Under the pieces are notes generated by a model. The model did no database searches. It was not told where the DNA came from and was given only the letters and a program-made list of their open reading frames with translations. 64,000 nucleotides of DNA, taken from positions 1 through 64,000 of the forward strand of contig JAESIW010000010.1 in assembly GCA_016802295.1 (NCBI GenBank), written 5' to 3'. Below, piece after piece: positions 1 to 11,042 of the stretch. This stretch comes from Brachionus rotundiformis. Lineage: Eukaryota > Rotifera > Eurotatoria > Ploima > Brachionidae. Both the position numbers and the translations under genes were made by a program. Every line of letters begins with the position of its first letter. Within the stretch, counting starts at the first letter, position 1.

Positions 1-91
1 GGAGCAGCTATTTATGCTCCTTTCTAACTTAAACGCTCATGGTTAAGTTAGTTAATTGAACCAGTGATATCGACAAAGATGTCGCTATATC
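1..91 (+). repeat. Structured dispersed repeat, copy 1 (cut by window edge)
   Basis: The first 91 bases match two other copies in this window (minus at 5330-5482, plus at 61501-61655). Three short hairpins are visible: GGAGCA pairing with TGCTCC, CTAACTTAA with TTAAGTTAG, and a CGAC/GTCG-centred hairpin ending in CTATATC. The left part of the repeat lies outside the window. It abuts a Tc1-like remnant, so it may have inserted into that element. Confidence 0.85.
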
Positions 92-110
92 TTTCAAAGG
101 TTTAAATCTC

Positions 111-620
111 TTAACCTTTTTTTGAGATACCTCATTATAGAATACTTACTTATCCTAATCCCTTGAGTCTTAGAATTAAAATCAGTGGCGAGTTTTTGTT
201 AACTAGATGTAGGATCTTTTCTAATCTTTCTAAAAACGTAATTTTCTTCCATAAAAGTTAGCTTCCGAGGTCTACCAGAACGTTTTTGGTCAGAGACAGA
301 ACCTGTCTCTTCATTTCGTTTATAAGTTTAAGAGACACATTTTGAAGATACACCAAACACCTTGGCTTTTTCTTTTTGCTTTTTATATCCACTCTTTAGC
401 AAACCCACGATCTGCCATTTTTGTGGGCTAAACACATTATTTTTACTTATTTTTGCCAAATTAAAGAATTTTCGGTAATGTTATTTAAAGAAAAAATGAG
501 GGGTTGGAGAGTTTTCAAATTAAGCAGTTTAAAAGCAAAATTTACACAAAATAAGAAGATATTCAAGAATAAATCATAAAGGTGTAAGAAAAGGTAGTAA
601 TGATTGTTGAAGCTTTTATT
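111..620 (-). mobile_element. Degraded Tc1-like transposase N-terminus
   Basis: Read on the minus strand, this segment matches the element at 9827-10612, with the same helix-turn-helix reading (GRPRKLTFMEEN region) and the same upstream text near 560-605. Several stops and small indels break the frame. It keeps only the DNA-binding part of a Tc1-type transposase and no DDE catalytic part is visible. It is a dead relative of the truncated element downstream. Confidence 0.65.
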
Positions 621-1148
621 ACTAATTTGGATTTGTTCCTTTGATATACAAGCTTTTATTGGACTTTGACTACCTTCTCTCTACCATGTGGTGGAAAGGC
701 ATCTTCTGTCTCTTTTTTTATTCCTTAAGTACTAAAAAGCTTTTTTAATAAAAATTTTTATCACTTGAATTTGCCGTCATTAGTAGGTTGTCATCGCTAA
801 AATAAACTTTCTAATTGTCAACACGAATCATAAGCTTTTTCATAAACTGATAAATATAAAAATAAGTACCATATATATAAAAATCAAACATTTATTTTAT
901 AATAATGACTAGATGAAAATTTATCTGTAACCATATGTTGCTGAAAGCATTTTCGTATAAAGAAGACTGTTCTTTCTTCAATAGACAATCTAAAAAATAT
1001 TATCTAATCTTGTGGACTTTGTTTATTCGAATTATCTTTAAATATTGAAAAAAGCTTGATCATTGATTATGACTCAAAGAAAAAAGTGATTCCAAACTAG
1101 CTATTTAAGTCTAAAATTGGTATTTAGTTCAATCTAAATCTTATAAAT
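621..1148. other. AT-rich spacer upstream of NOS copy 1
   Basis: No coding segment or clear repeat is seen here. It should hold the promoter and 5' leader of the plus-strand NOS gene, but no convincing TATA box was found. Confidence 0.4.
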
Positions 1149-2189
1149 ATGATGAATTCAAAAAATCAATTAAATAGAGCAAATGTTGGCATAATTCCTA
1201 GGCCAAGAGAAAAAAAAACATTGCCAAAAGACAAGCCTCCTTCGAAGTGTCCATTTATCCTGAATAGTTTCAATGATAATCGCAGTTTTACTGAAACTTT
1301 GCATAATCATTCTAATAAAGTGGGCTAAATTTCACAATTTATCTTTTAAAAAGATAGGATAATGTTAACAAAAGGGGATTGGGTGTACAGATAAATTTTG
1401 TAAAGGCTCTATACTCAGAAATCAGCCCATAAAATTAAAACAACAAAAGGATTTGGAAGAAGCCAAAAGGGAAAATATTGACTTTTTGGATCAATATTTT
1501 GACTCTATAAATCAGTAATTTCTTTTTTAAATTTTAGATAATTTAAAAAAAAAAATATATATATATATATAAATTTTGTCTAATAGCTGATAAATGAATG
1601 AAATGTTAAAATTATATATAACTTTGGTTTTTATTTTACAGAAAAGGATCAACTTTCCATCTGGACAGAATAAAGCAGTCGGAAAAATACTTTTCAAAGC
1701 ATAAAAGTTTTGATCTGACTTTTAATGAATTGGAGTTTGGATGCCGAACTGCATGGAGAAATGCAGCCCGGTGTATTGGCCGAATCAATTGGTCAAAGAT
1801 AAAGTTGTTCGATGGTAGACATTGCACCACTACCAGGCAAATGTTTGACATGTTGTGCGATCATTTGAGATATGCCACCAATGGAGGAAACATCAGGTCG
1901 GCGATCACTGTTTTCAGCCAGAGGATGCCGGGCAGACCAGACATGAGAATATGGAATAGTCAGCTGATAAACTACGCTGGCTATGAGATAAGCGAGACAG
2001 AGACTATTGGTGACAAATCGCAAATAGCTTTTACCAAGGTAACAAGAAGCATTATTTTGTGGATTATTTGAATGTTTTTAAATGAAAGGTATGCGAGGCT
2101 TTGGGATGGAAAGGAAAGCGGACAGAGTTTGAAGTTTTGCCACTTGTGCTACAAATAGAAGGACAAAAGCCAGATGTGTACGAAATACC

Positions 2190-3910
2190 GCCTGAATTGG
2201 TTCTAGAAGTGGACATTGAACATCCAAAGTAAATATCATTTGTAAATGTCTTTAAAGGTTCATTAAGTAAATCTCAAGACCAATTTTCTATAATCTTGAA
2301 TTTAAATATTTTCAAAATTTTATTTCAATTTTCTAATTAACTTTGATAAGGAAGATTAATCAATTAATCTGATTTTTATTAAAAAATTCTTAAAACTTGA
2401 ATAGATTTTTTAATTATGGTAAAAAAAGAACAAATAAAATAATAATATTGACATAGAGCTTTAATCTTCTATCTCTATTAGCAGGATCTCTTATCTTCAC
2501 ATTTTATGAATTTTACTCTTCACTCCAATTATCCACCTCTGATCAGCTGTTTCTCTCTTATTTGTAGTCTTACCACCGATACCACTCTTTTCGGAACAAT
2601 TAATTTTTAAGTTTTTCCGTCCAATTTTGGCTCATCTTTAAAATATGAAACCTTTCAATTAATTAATAGATAATTAATCATCTTTATCAAATTCCATAAA
2701 CCTGAATTGGTTCTAGAAGTGGACATTGAACATTCAAAGTAAATATCATTGGTTGATGTCTTTATTGGTTCATTAACTAACTCTCCAGACCGATTTCTTA
2801 TAATCTTACATTTTGAAAAGTATTTGTTGGTGTCTAAAATAAAAAATATATTTAAATAGATAAAAGTTTAGACTATCTAATTTGAACTCAATTTTCACTT
2901 AAAAATCCTTGGCTGGTCATTATAATTGAATTCTACTGGTAATCATAACTATTTTTTTTTACCAAAATTTCAAATTTCTTTAAATCAAAAACTGTTATGC
3001 TTTTCATTAATAATTAAATTTTGTATTACAGTTTAATTAGTAATTATAAGATAATTTTTAAGCATTTTTATTGAAAATTTTTCTTATAAAGCCTTCGCTG
3101 TTCATTCGAGTTTAATTCTTCTGGTAAAATTTTATTTTTTCAAAATTTAATTAAAATTTTTTAATTAACAATGACAAAAAAGATTTTATTTATTTCATTT
3201 TAACATTTGAACAAATAAAATCATTATCTTTTCACATAACTATCTCTATTAGCAGGATCTTTTGTCTTCACATTTTATCAAGTTTACTCTTCACTACGAC
3301 TGTCCACCTTTGATCAGCTGTTCGAATAGTTTCCTCTGATTTGTCTTCTTACCACTCATACCAGCCTTTTTGGAACAATTAACAAAAAATTCAAAACTAC
3401 AAGCCTCACACTAAGACCTGAAAATGAGTTTCACATGTTTTCGTAGTCAATTAAATATATCTTACTTTCAATTCATAATCATAATATTTAATTAAAATTA
3501 GGATTTTATAAAGCTTATTATCTTTAAAAAAAAACTCCTTATCAAGTCAAAAAAAATAAGGCTTTTAATTTATCTCACTGACAAAAAAATAAATTATTTA
3601 CAGGCTAATTTTTTTTTATCAATGACAAAAAAAACAACAAATGACTAAATTAAAATTAAGAAATATCAAAAATAATATTTAAAGGTCAAAATTCATTTGA
3701 CAAAAAGATTCACAAATTTTTAATAATTGAATGTCATTTCTTATTTACAGCCACCAGCTATAACTATTGTTGGACAATAAGGAAAATTTTCTATAATAAT
3801 AGCCCTTTAGAAATTCCAAGTTAAAAATTAGTTTTTCTGTCCAATCTTGGCTCAGTTTTAAAATATGAAACCTTTCAATTTATTAATAGATAATTAATCA
3901 TCTTTATTGA
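2190..3910 (+). repeat. Tandem duplication inside NOS copy 1 intron 4
   Basis: The last 40 bases of exon 4 and the start of intron 4 (from 2190) reappear at 2700, beginning CCTGAATTGGTTCTAG. Further intron blocks are also repeated, for example 2455-2640 versus 3230-3390 and 2610-2690 versus 3825-3915. The second unit carries a ghost of the exon 4 end with its donor site, which could act as a decoy donor. The single-unit intron 4 of the minus-strand paralog resembles unit two more closely in its first part. Confidence 0.8.
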
Positions 3911-5087
3911 ATTCTATAAAATTAATTCTTTATAGATGTAAAGCTTTCAAGGAGCTAAAACTAAAATGGTTTGCAGTCCCGGCAGTATCTTCGATGGTAA
4001 TGGACGCAGGTGGAATTTATTTTAATTGTGTGGCGTTTAATGGTTGGTATATGAACACTGAAATTGGTCGTGACTTGACTGAACCAACTAGATTCGAAAA
4101 GCTAAAAATAATTGCTAAAATTTTGGATTTGGATACAAACAGCAGTCTGTCCCTTTGGAAAGATGAAGTCTTGCTTGAAACAAACAAAGCTATTTTGCAT
4201 TCTTACAGCAGAGCTGGCGTGACTATTGTGGATCTTCACACCGCTTCGGAATCGTTTGTGAAGCATTGGGAAAACGAAATGTCACTTAGAGGTGGCACAC
4301 CGTCAGACTGGGTTTGGATTAATCCTTCCATGTCAAGCCACATAACTCCAATATTCGGACTCGAAATGCTTAACTATATCATAAAGCCCTATTTCGAGTA
4401 TCAGGTAATTTAGATTTAAGATGCAATCAGTGATTTAAAATTTTTCCAAGGAAATGCCAAAGTTACCAAAAAAATCAATCAAGTTTAAAATTTTGGTCAA
4501 ATGTATGGTGCCATTTATAACCTCACTTAACTCTAAATTAAAACATCGACCAAGTTGCACTATTCTTTATGCAAGCCAGACTGGCAAATCTAAAAGTTTT
4601 GCTGAAACCACTCTCAATTTGTTTAGCAAAGCATTTTACTCAAAGGTATTTATTTTCTTATTTCTATTTTGATTATTTGTATTAATAACAATCAAAACTT
4701 TGTCCTTTTTGGTTTAAGTCAGATTTTGAAAAACCTTTCCAAAGTTTTATGTGTATTATTGCTAAATTTTATTTTTATAAATTTAACATTGGTTCTATCT
4801 GGAGGCAAATAAGAGAGGTCCCATAAACATTACATTACATTTGAATGAGATGTTTCCAAGATCCATCATTCATAAGTAAAACATTCTGTCTCATTTCAAC
4901 AATTAAAAAAGTTAATTTTATTATTAATTTTTATTTGAAAAAAAAATATTTTATTATTAATTGACTGTTGCAATAACCATTACATGTTAGACTCAAATAT
5001 TTATTGACTGTTGAATTAATAAATAGAGTTAATAATACTTCCATGGTGAATCGGTGATATATTGTGACAGATTCTTTGTTTGGCTGA

Positions 5088-5308
5088 CAGCTAGATGGAC
5101 CACGAGTCATTTATTCTTTAATTAAGAAATTAAAAAGCGTGTTATCAGATGATACTTTGTCGAATAGGTCTGAATACTGGATTAAGTCACTTGATAATGA
5201 GCTTTGGATATTCATCAAGATTGATGGTCGCAAAAATTGTTTAAGTCTATTAATGACTGTGCAAAATCATCTAAGCCCAAATCCATTAGAATTTAATGCA
5301 CCAGAATG
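5088..5308 (+). other. Unidentified coding-like segment in NOS copy 1 intron 6
   Basis: An open stretch of about 73 codons starts after an AG at 5087 and reads LDGPRVIYSLIKKL, then SEYWIKSLDNELWIFIKID, ending at TGA just before the structured repeat at 5330. Residue composition is protein-like, with Trp, Asp and Gly and no low complexity. No family was recognised. It may be an exon of a transposon or gene fragment carried into the intron. Confidence 0.3.
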
Positions 5309-5329
5309 ATTTTTCTTCTCTTATATTTG

Positions 5330-5482
5330 TGATATAGCGACATCTTTGTCGATATCACTGGTTCAATTAACTAACTTAACCATGAGCGTTTAAGTTAGAA
5401 AGGAGCATAAATAGCTGCTCCAATACGTCTAACGAGGAGATCGGATAGACGGGCCCAAGGGTACTAATGTAAACATTACAAT
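5330..5482 (-). repeat. Structured dispersed repeat, copy 2 (complete, minus orientation)
   Basis: About 153 bp, nearly identical to 61501-61655 in reverse orientation. Five consecutive self-complementary segments are visible: TAATGT/ACATTA, CGTCTA/TAGACG, GGAGCA/TGCTCC, CTAACTTAA/TTAAGTTAG and GATATCGAC/GTCG..ATATC. It lies in intron 6 of NOS copy 1. No terminal inverted repeat or coding frame is present. Confidence 0.85.
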
Positions 5483-6166
5483 ATTTAATTTTTATTATTC
5501 AAATACACTGTAAAGGAATAATGTGTTAATGTCACTAAAACAGCACATAAAACTAATCTGATAAAGCTATAAGCAATTTATTAATACACATGTTGTAATC
5601 CACTATTGATTCAGGGACTTAAATAAGAGAAAAATTGGTTGAGTAAACTGTTTTATTCGGAATGTTAATCAACAGGCTAGTGCCCATGTCATAAAGACCG
5701 ATTAACACTCCATTTATTTAAATAAAATAAGTTTTACAAATTTAAAAAAATTAATTGTTTATATAATTATTTTAAAAATATAACATTGAAACATTTAAAT
5801 TAAATTTTTTGAATTTTTTTACAAAATCTGAGAAAATTAGATTAATGTTATTAAAAATTGAATGCTTAAATGTTGTAAATTTCAACATTGATTTTGATCA
5901 CAAAGCAATTTATAATTCTTGAATAGAATCCAAAAGTTTTTGGGTAAACTGTTTTATTCGGAATCTCGCATGTTGACAGATTTAGCCTCTTTTTAGCTTC
6001 ATCTTAGAAAAGATTAACTGCAGTAAAGCACGTGCAACACTAAGTAGTAATGAACTGAAAATATAGAGACAAATTCTATTCAGGTTCAAAGACACACACC
6101 CATGACTCATCCTAAATGACTTTACTGTATGGGTTTTATATTTAAACACTTATAGCTTATTTAAAA

Positions 6167-6426
6167 GGGGATTGTGAAGTTATTTTCAATTCAGTCGTTT
6201 CAATTCAGAAAAACATGAATAACTTTTCTATCTTAATAGGAATAATTAAGTTCTGTGAAATGCTTAATTTTAACTAAATTTGCTTTTTGCACACCATCAA
6301 AAAGTGTGCAATTACTCTGCAGGGTTTTGCAGAAAAATACTTTCGAACCAAGCAAAGTTGCTTAAAGATAAAAAAGGTAAAAAAGTTATTCAAGTTTGTC
6401 TGAATTGAAAGGAACTTCACAGCCCC
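6167..6426. mobile_element. MITE, GGGG..TTGTGAAG family
   Basis: A 260-bp element starts GGGGATTGTGAAGTT and ends with the near reverse complement, AACTTCACAGCCCC. ATTTAAA flanks both ends as a probable target duplication. The arms continue as an imperfect inverted repeat over roughly 70 bp, with no coding capacity. It shares its termini with elements at 25419-25676 and 58820-59182. It sits in NOS copy 1 intron 6. Confidence 0.7.
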
Positions 6427-7959
6427 ATTTAAACTTGATATGAATTTTAAAAACACTTGTATTTCATTAAAATATTTTAAATCAATTAATTCAAAAGAAT
6501 GCTATGTTGCACTATGTATTTAAGGAACACAAACATCTTCATAAAAAGAATTGACAAGATGCTACAATAAAAATTTGGTCGTAGGCTCTTAAAATGGAAG
6601 CTCATGCTTCCCAAAGCATTTATACTACTACTACTACCACTACTAATTTAATAAAATTAATTTAATTTATTCATTTACTTTTCTCTATTTGATTAAAAAT
6701 TAAATTCTGTTTAATTATTTTACAATTAATAAAAAAGATAAGTATACTAAACGAGTACAACATCGATAATTTGAGAAGTGAAGATTTGATATTAATAATA
6801 GCTAGCACAACTGGTAACGGAGACTCGCCAACAAACGGAAAGCTAATTGAAGACTTGATTATTAAATGCGATCAGTAAAATGTTATTAAAGATATTTATT
6901 TTATTAAATTAATGTCCTATAGGAAAAAATGTGAATTGAAAAATTCTAAAATGAGCTTTAGTGTTCTTGGTCTGGGTGATACCAGCTATGGCGAAAATTT
7001 TTGCGCTTTTCCAAGATTGATTTATAAATTTTTTAAAAAATTGGACTTGAAAGAGATCTATCCATTGGTTCTAGCTGACGAAATGAATAAACAGGAAGAG
7101 AAAATGCTCTCGTGGCTCAAGTCCACCTTTCAAGTATTTAAATATCTTTTAGATAAGCATAGCTTAAGTATTATACAATTATTAAGCAATCAATAAATGA
7201 ATTTAACTCAAGGCTGAGAATAACTGACCACGAAGTTGGCCTTATTTTAAATTCTAAACTCCTTCAGACAAGAAAAATCAAGCTACGCTCATTTCCTTGC
7301 AATGAAAATGATCCAATGATTAGCAGTCAATGGGACAATTTGTCCAATATTTATGGTAAAAACTTGCATCCATTTGAGATTGTCGAAAAAGAAGTTATTG
7401 GTTATCAACCTAACAAGTACCAAGTTTAAATTGATAGAAACATAGATTGGTAAAAATTATTGTTTGCTTTAAGTGAGCCCGTATTGAGATTAAAGCTCAA
7501 GTCAAAAGATTGCAAGCTAAAATACCAACCTGGAGATCATGTAGAAATTTTTGGTCAAAATAGCCAAGAAAATGTTGACTTTATTTTGTCCAGACTCAAT
7601 AATACTTCAAATTTTGACCAAGCGCTCAAATTTCAAGTTCTAGATCCAAGTTTATCAAGCAGTAGAACTTTTTGGAATTAAAAAAAATAATACTAAAATA
7701 AAATTTGCCAAGATTACAATGAACTTTGGTTAAGTGATAAAAAATATCCCAATATGACAATAAGACAAGCATTAACTCAATATTTTGACATTACACAACC
7801 ATTGTCTCAAGAGGCACTCAAAGAACTTGCCCTAAGGGCTTTGAATGAAAAAGACCGCGAGCATTTGGAAACATTGGCCTCTGTAAGAATTTAACTCATT
7901 TTGTAAATTATTTTTAACTTAAACAAAAATTAATTATTACCGAGATCTTTTGCCTAATA

Positions 7960-8640
7960 CCTTTATTCTCTTTATACCATCATATTTGAGTGATTTATTT
8001 TGTGACTGTGGAATCCAATGTTTGGATACGTGTTCCATCTATTCAAATTATATGACAAAGCCATCTCAATATTCATGATCATTTACCAAAAGACCATTTT
8101 CCGTCATTCTAAAACATAAAGTTGTATTAGTGGTGGATTATGTTGCAGCTTGATTAAAAGCTTAAGTTGAACCGTAACTTTTGCCTTGCCATTGATCTAC
8201 GATTTGAAATTATTTATTCGGAACAACACTCTATGGTAACTTTTCCATTGACGGTTCTATTGGCCAAGAAAGTCATTTAAACTGCGAAACTTAAGTTAAG
8301 TGTTAGTGTCTCTTTTTATATTGTGTCTTTTGATCTTGGCAAAATAAAATCCATTCTTGAGCTTGAAAACCTCATATTGTCTGATAAATTTCTACCAAAT
8401 TACCATGACTTCTTTTTATGGAAGTCTGAGTTTTAACATTATGACTTAAATTGTTGAGACTTCCAAGATGGACCACACTAACGCATTTTTCTGCATTTAA
8501 CTGATTTGACCATTTTATATCCATCTTTTTTAAATGCCAACCAACTGTTGTTTGGTGAACAGATAATTTCCTAGCTATACGCTTTTGATTTACTCGTGTT
8601 TGGTTATTGTTTGGTTTATTTATTAAATTGTACCAAAAAT
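7960..8640 (-). mobile_element. Degraded mariner-type transposase remnant
   Basis: This fills intron 11 of NOS copy 1. The minus strand gives, from 8620 leftwards, RIARKLSVHQTTVGWHLKKM, which resembles the second helix-turn-helix of mariner transposases, followed by a broken frame with isolated protein-like stretches. No intact catalytic triad can be read and no terminal repeats were identified. Assignment rests on the helix-turn-helix reading alone. Confidence 0.4.
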
Positions 8641-9826
8641 TTTTTTAATTATTGAAATGTTTGGTAAGACTTGTCAAAATAATTCAGCAGTTAAAATTTT
8701 GTTTTTATATGGCAATAATGTATTAAACAATAAATTTATTTATATTAAAAAATATATAAGGATTGGAAGTCTTATGAATCATGGAAAGCTAGCCATCCAA
8801 ATTTGGTCGATGTATTGAAAACTTATTTGTCAGTCAATATAGATATAAATAGCTTATTAGCTGTGCTTCCACATATGAGATCACGATTCTACAGTATTAG
8901 CTCTGTATGCAATGCAGAAAAAGATGAATTAGAAATCACCTTTGGTGTATTGAGAAATGAACCAACACTAACTGATTCTGTCCATTACGGAGTATGCACA
9001 AAATTCCTTTGTGATGCACCAGCAGGAAAGCTTATACCCGCTGAGATAATACAGTATTTAAAGCTAAAAATTTGTTACCAAATAATATTTTAAACCCAAG
9101 ATCGAATAAATTCGCGCTTCCAGAGGACTTTTCCATACCTGTAATCATGATTGGAGCGGGAACTGGTATTGCTCCATTTAGAAGCTTTTGGAAACAGAGA
9201 GAGAGTGATTTTGAGAACAAGCTTAGCTCAGATGTGTTTGGTGAATTTATTCTTTTTTATGGATGTAGAGATAAGTGTAGAGATTTCTTATACCAAAAGG
9301 AGATAGATGATTTGAAAGAGAAGAATATTGTGAGTGACTGTCACATTGCTTTTAGCAGAGATTCTAATTTTCCAAAGGTTTTTTTTAAAAGTAATGTAAA
9401 ATTTTGGTTTTATTTATTAAAATGTAGGAGTATGTTCAAGATAAAATAGTTGATTGTTCGACTAAAATTGTAGAGCTTGTTATTAACAAAAATGCTCATA
9501 TATATGTTTGTGGCAGGTCGCAAATGGCTGCTGGAGTAATGGAGAAATTAAAAAATATGTTTGATAATGAAACTACCCAATGCACGAAAGAAAAAATCGA
9601 CTTTATTAAAAAATTGAAAACTGAGAATAGATATCATGAGGATATATTCAATTCGTAAAATTAGATAATTTGAATATAAAAATTGATTTTTTTATCCTAG
9701 TATATTTAACTATTTTTTTTTAAATTTTAAAAACAAATTTTAATAAATGTTTCTTATAAAAATTGGGAAAAAAAACGCTCTCTTAAGTTCTTGAATGTTT
9801 AAGGCATCATAATAAATATTATTATA

Positions 9827-10612
9827 CAGTATGTTGCAAAAGTTTAGAAATTGGTTATTTTATTAATCTTAAATTTTTTACTTGTTGTATTTTACAAAAA
9901 ATTGAGTAGAGAAGAAAAAAATAAAAGCACTAATTTGTAGAATTTTTTTTTCTCTACAATTTGATATATGACACTCAATAAAAATATAATTAACTTTTAA
10001 ATATTTATAATGAAAAAACTTCCCTTAAAAATGAAAAATAAAAGTCGGTGCGAAAGTTTAGAAATTCGGGTAAACCTAAAGTTTTAGCAACCATTGCTAC
10101 CTTTTTTCACACCTTAACGATTAATTCTTAAATAGCTTCCAATTTTGATTAAATTGTGCTCTTAAACTGCTTAAAATAAATACTCTCCAACTACTTAGGT
10201 CCTTTCAAAATAGCTTAACCAAAAAATCTTAATTTTGCCAAAAAATTACCACAAAATGGGTAAAAAAACGTCTCTAGCCCACTAAAATGGCAGATCGTTG
10301 GTCTGCTAAAAAGTGGAGATAAAAAGCAAAATTAGATAGCCAACATGTTAGGAGTATCTCCAAAATGTGTCTCTTCAACTAAAAAACGATATGAAGAGAC
10401 TGGTACTGTGTCTGATCGAAGCCGTTCTGGTAGACCTCGAGAGTTGACTTATAGGGATGAAAATTACATTTTTAGAGAGATAAGAAAAGACCCTACATCT
10501 AGCTATCAAAAACTCGCCACTGATTTTAATTCTAAGACTCAAGGGGTTAGGATAAGTAAGTCTACTGTAATGAGATTTCTCAAAAAAAAAGCTAAACTTT
10601 TGCAACATACTG
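9827..10612 (+). mobile_element. Self-truncated Tc1-like element (786 bp) with DNA-binding ORF only
   Basis: The element starts CAGTATGTTGCAAAAGTTTA at 9827 and ends with the exact reverse complement at 10612. It is flanked by TA on both sides (9825-9826, 10613-10614), the Tc1/mariner target. Its only frame (10345-10629) codes for about 94 residues with a paired-type helix-turn-helix and a GRPR hook (SRSGRPREL), then runs straight into the terminal repeat. The catalytic DDE domain is missing, so it is non-autonomous. A related broken copy lies at 111-620. A second sub-terminal copy of the repeat core (GCGAAAGTTTAGAAATTCG) is at about 10051. Confidence 0.85.
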
Positions 10613-11042
10613 TATATGATCTAATTTAATTATAAAGGTATCAAAAATAGAAAAATTGGTTAGGATACCAGTCTAAATGGTTAACACGGCATGCTAAAGC
10701 TAGTAAGTGTTTACTGATATTTTTTTACAGCATGAAGTGTTAATCAGTCTCAAGAGGCATAGACACCAGCCTGTTGATCCACTTTGAAATGATAAAAAAA
10801 TAATAAAACACTTTGATTTTTGATATTTTGACAAATTTATTAGTTAATTATCATCTAAATTTTTGCAAGAAAAAGCTGTGGAGTTTCTGAGTCTGATAGT
10901 AAAATAAACTCATAATAAAGATTAGAAAAAAAAATTTAAATATAAATAAAGATTTAAATATTTTTATTTTAATTTTTTGTTAATTAATTTCAGTAGATTA
11001 ATTGAATTCTTATGAAAATCAATTAAAAAAAATGTTTAATTT
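10613..11042. repeat. Spacer with a small foldback repeat
   Basis: At 10698-10765 TTAACAC..CATGCT pairs with AGCATG..GTGTTAA to give a foldback. The segment 10733-10785 recurs in reverse at about 5668-5712 (ATCAACAGGCT and GATTAACACT shared). The rest is AT-rich with nothing recognised. Confidence 0.45.

Larger units (their letters stand above)
1149..9658 (+). pseudogene. NOS: Nitric oxide synthase, copy 1 (likely frameshifted in exon 11)
   Basis: Fourteen exons: 1149-1319, 1375-1514, 1642-2038, 2089-2228, 3936-4404, 4451-4645, 6738-6874, 6923-7133, 7187-7416, 7474-7661, 7712-7882, 8761-9053, 9101-9377, 9428-9658; about 1082 residues. NOS makes nitric oxide from arginine using heme, tetrahydrobiopterin, FMN, FAD and NADPH. 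Visible motifs are the zinc CX4C (CTDKFC), the heme-cysteine segment (RNAARCIGR), GWYMNTEIG, the substrate Glu (FGLEMLNY), a basic calmodulin-type linker, FMN ILYASQTGKS, FAD YQPGDH and RFYSIS, and NADPH GAGTGIAPFRSFW. The start is the first ATG of the exon aligned with the paralog. Exon 11 is 171 nt against 170 in copy 2; the extra base sits in an A-run at 7738-7744 and shifts the frame. All other exons are open, so this is either a very young pseudogene or an assembly error. Conserved VDHH reads VDLH, and PPISG reads PSMSS. Confidence 0.8.

Noticed and set aside
1636..2023. Minus-strand frames over NOS exon 3
   Set aside because: Shadows of a highly conserved plus-strand exon; the same shadow appears in copy 2.
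5330..5482. tRNA-derived SINE
   Set aside because: GGTTCAATT looks like a B box, but the rest of the B box, the A box and a 3' tail are missing.
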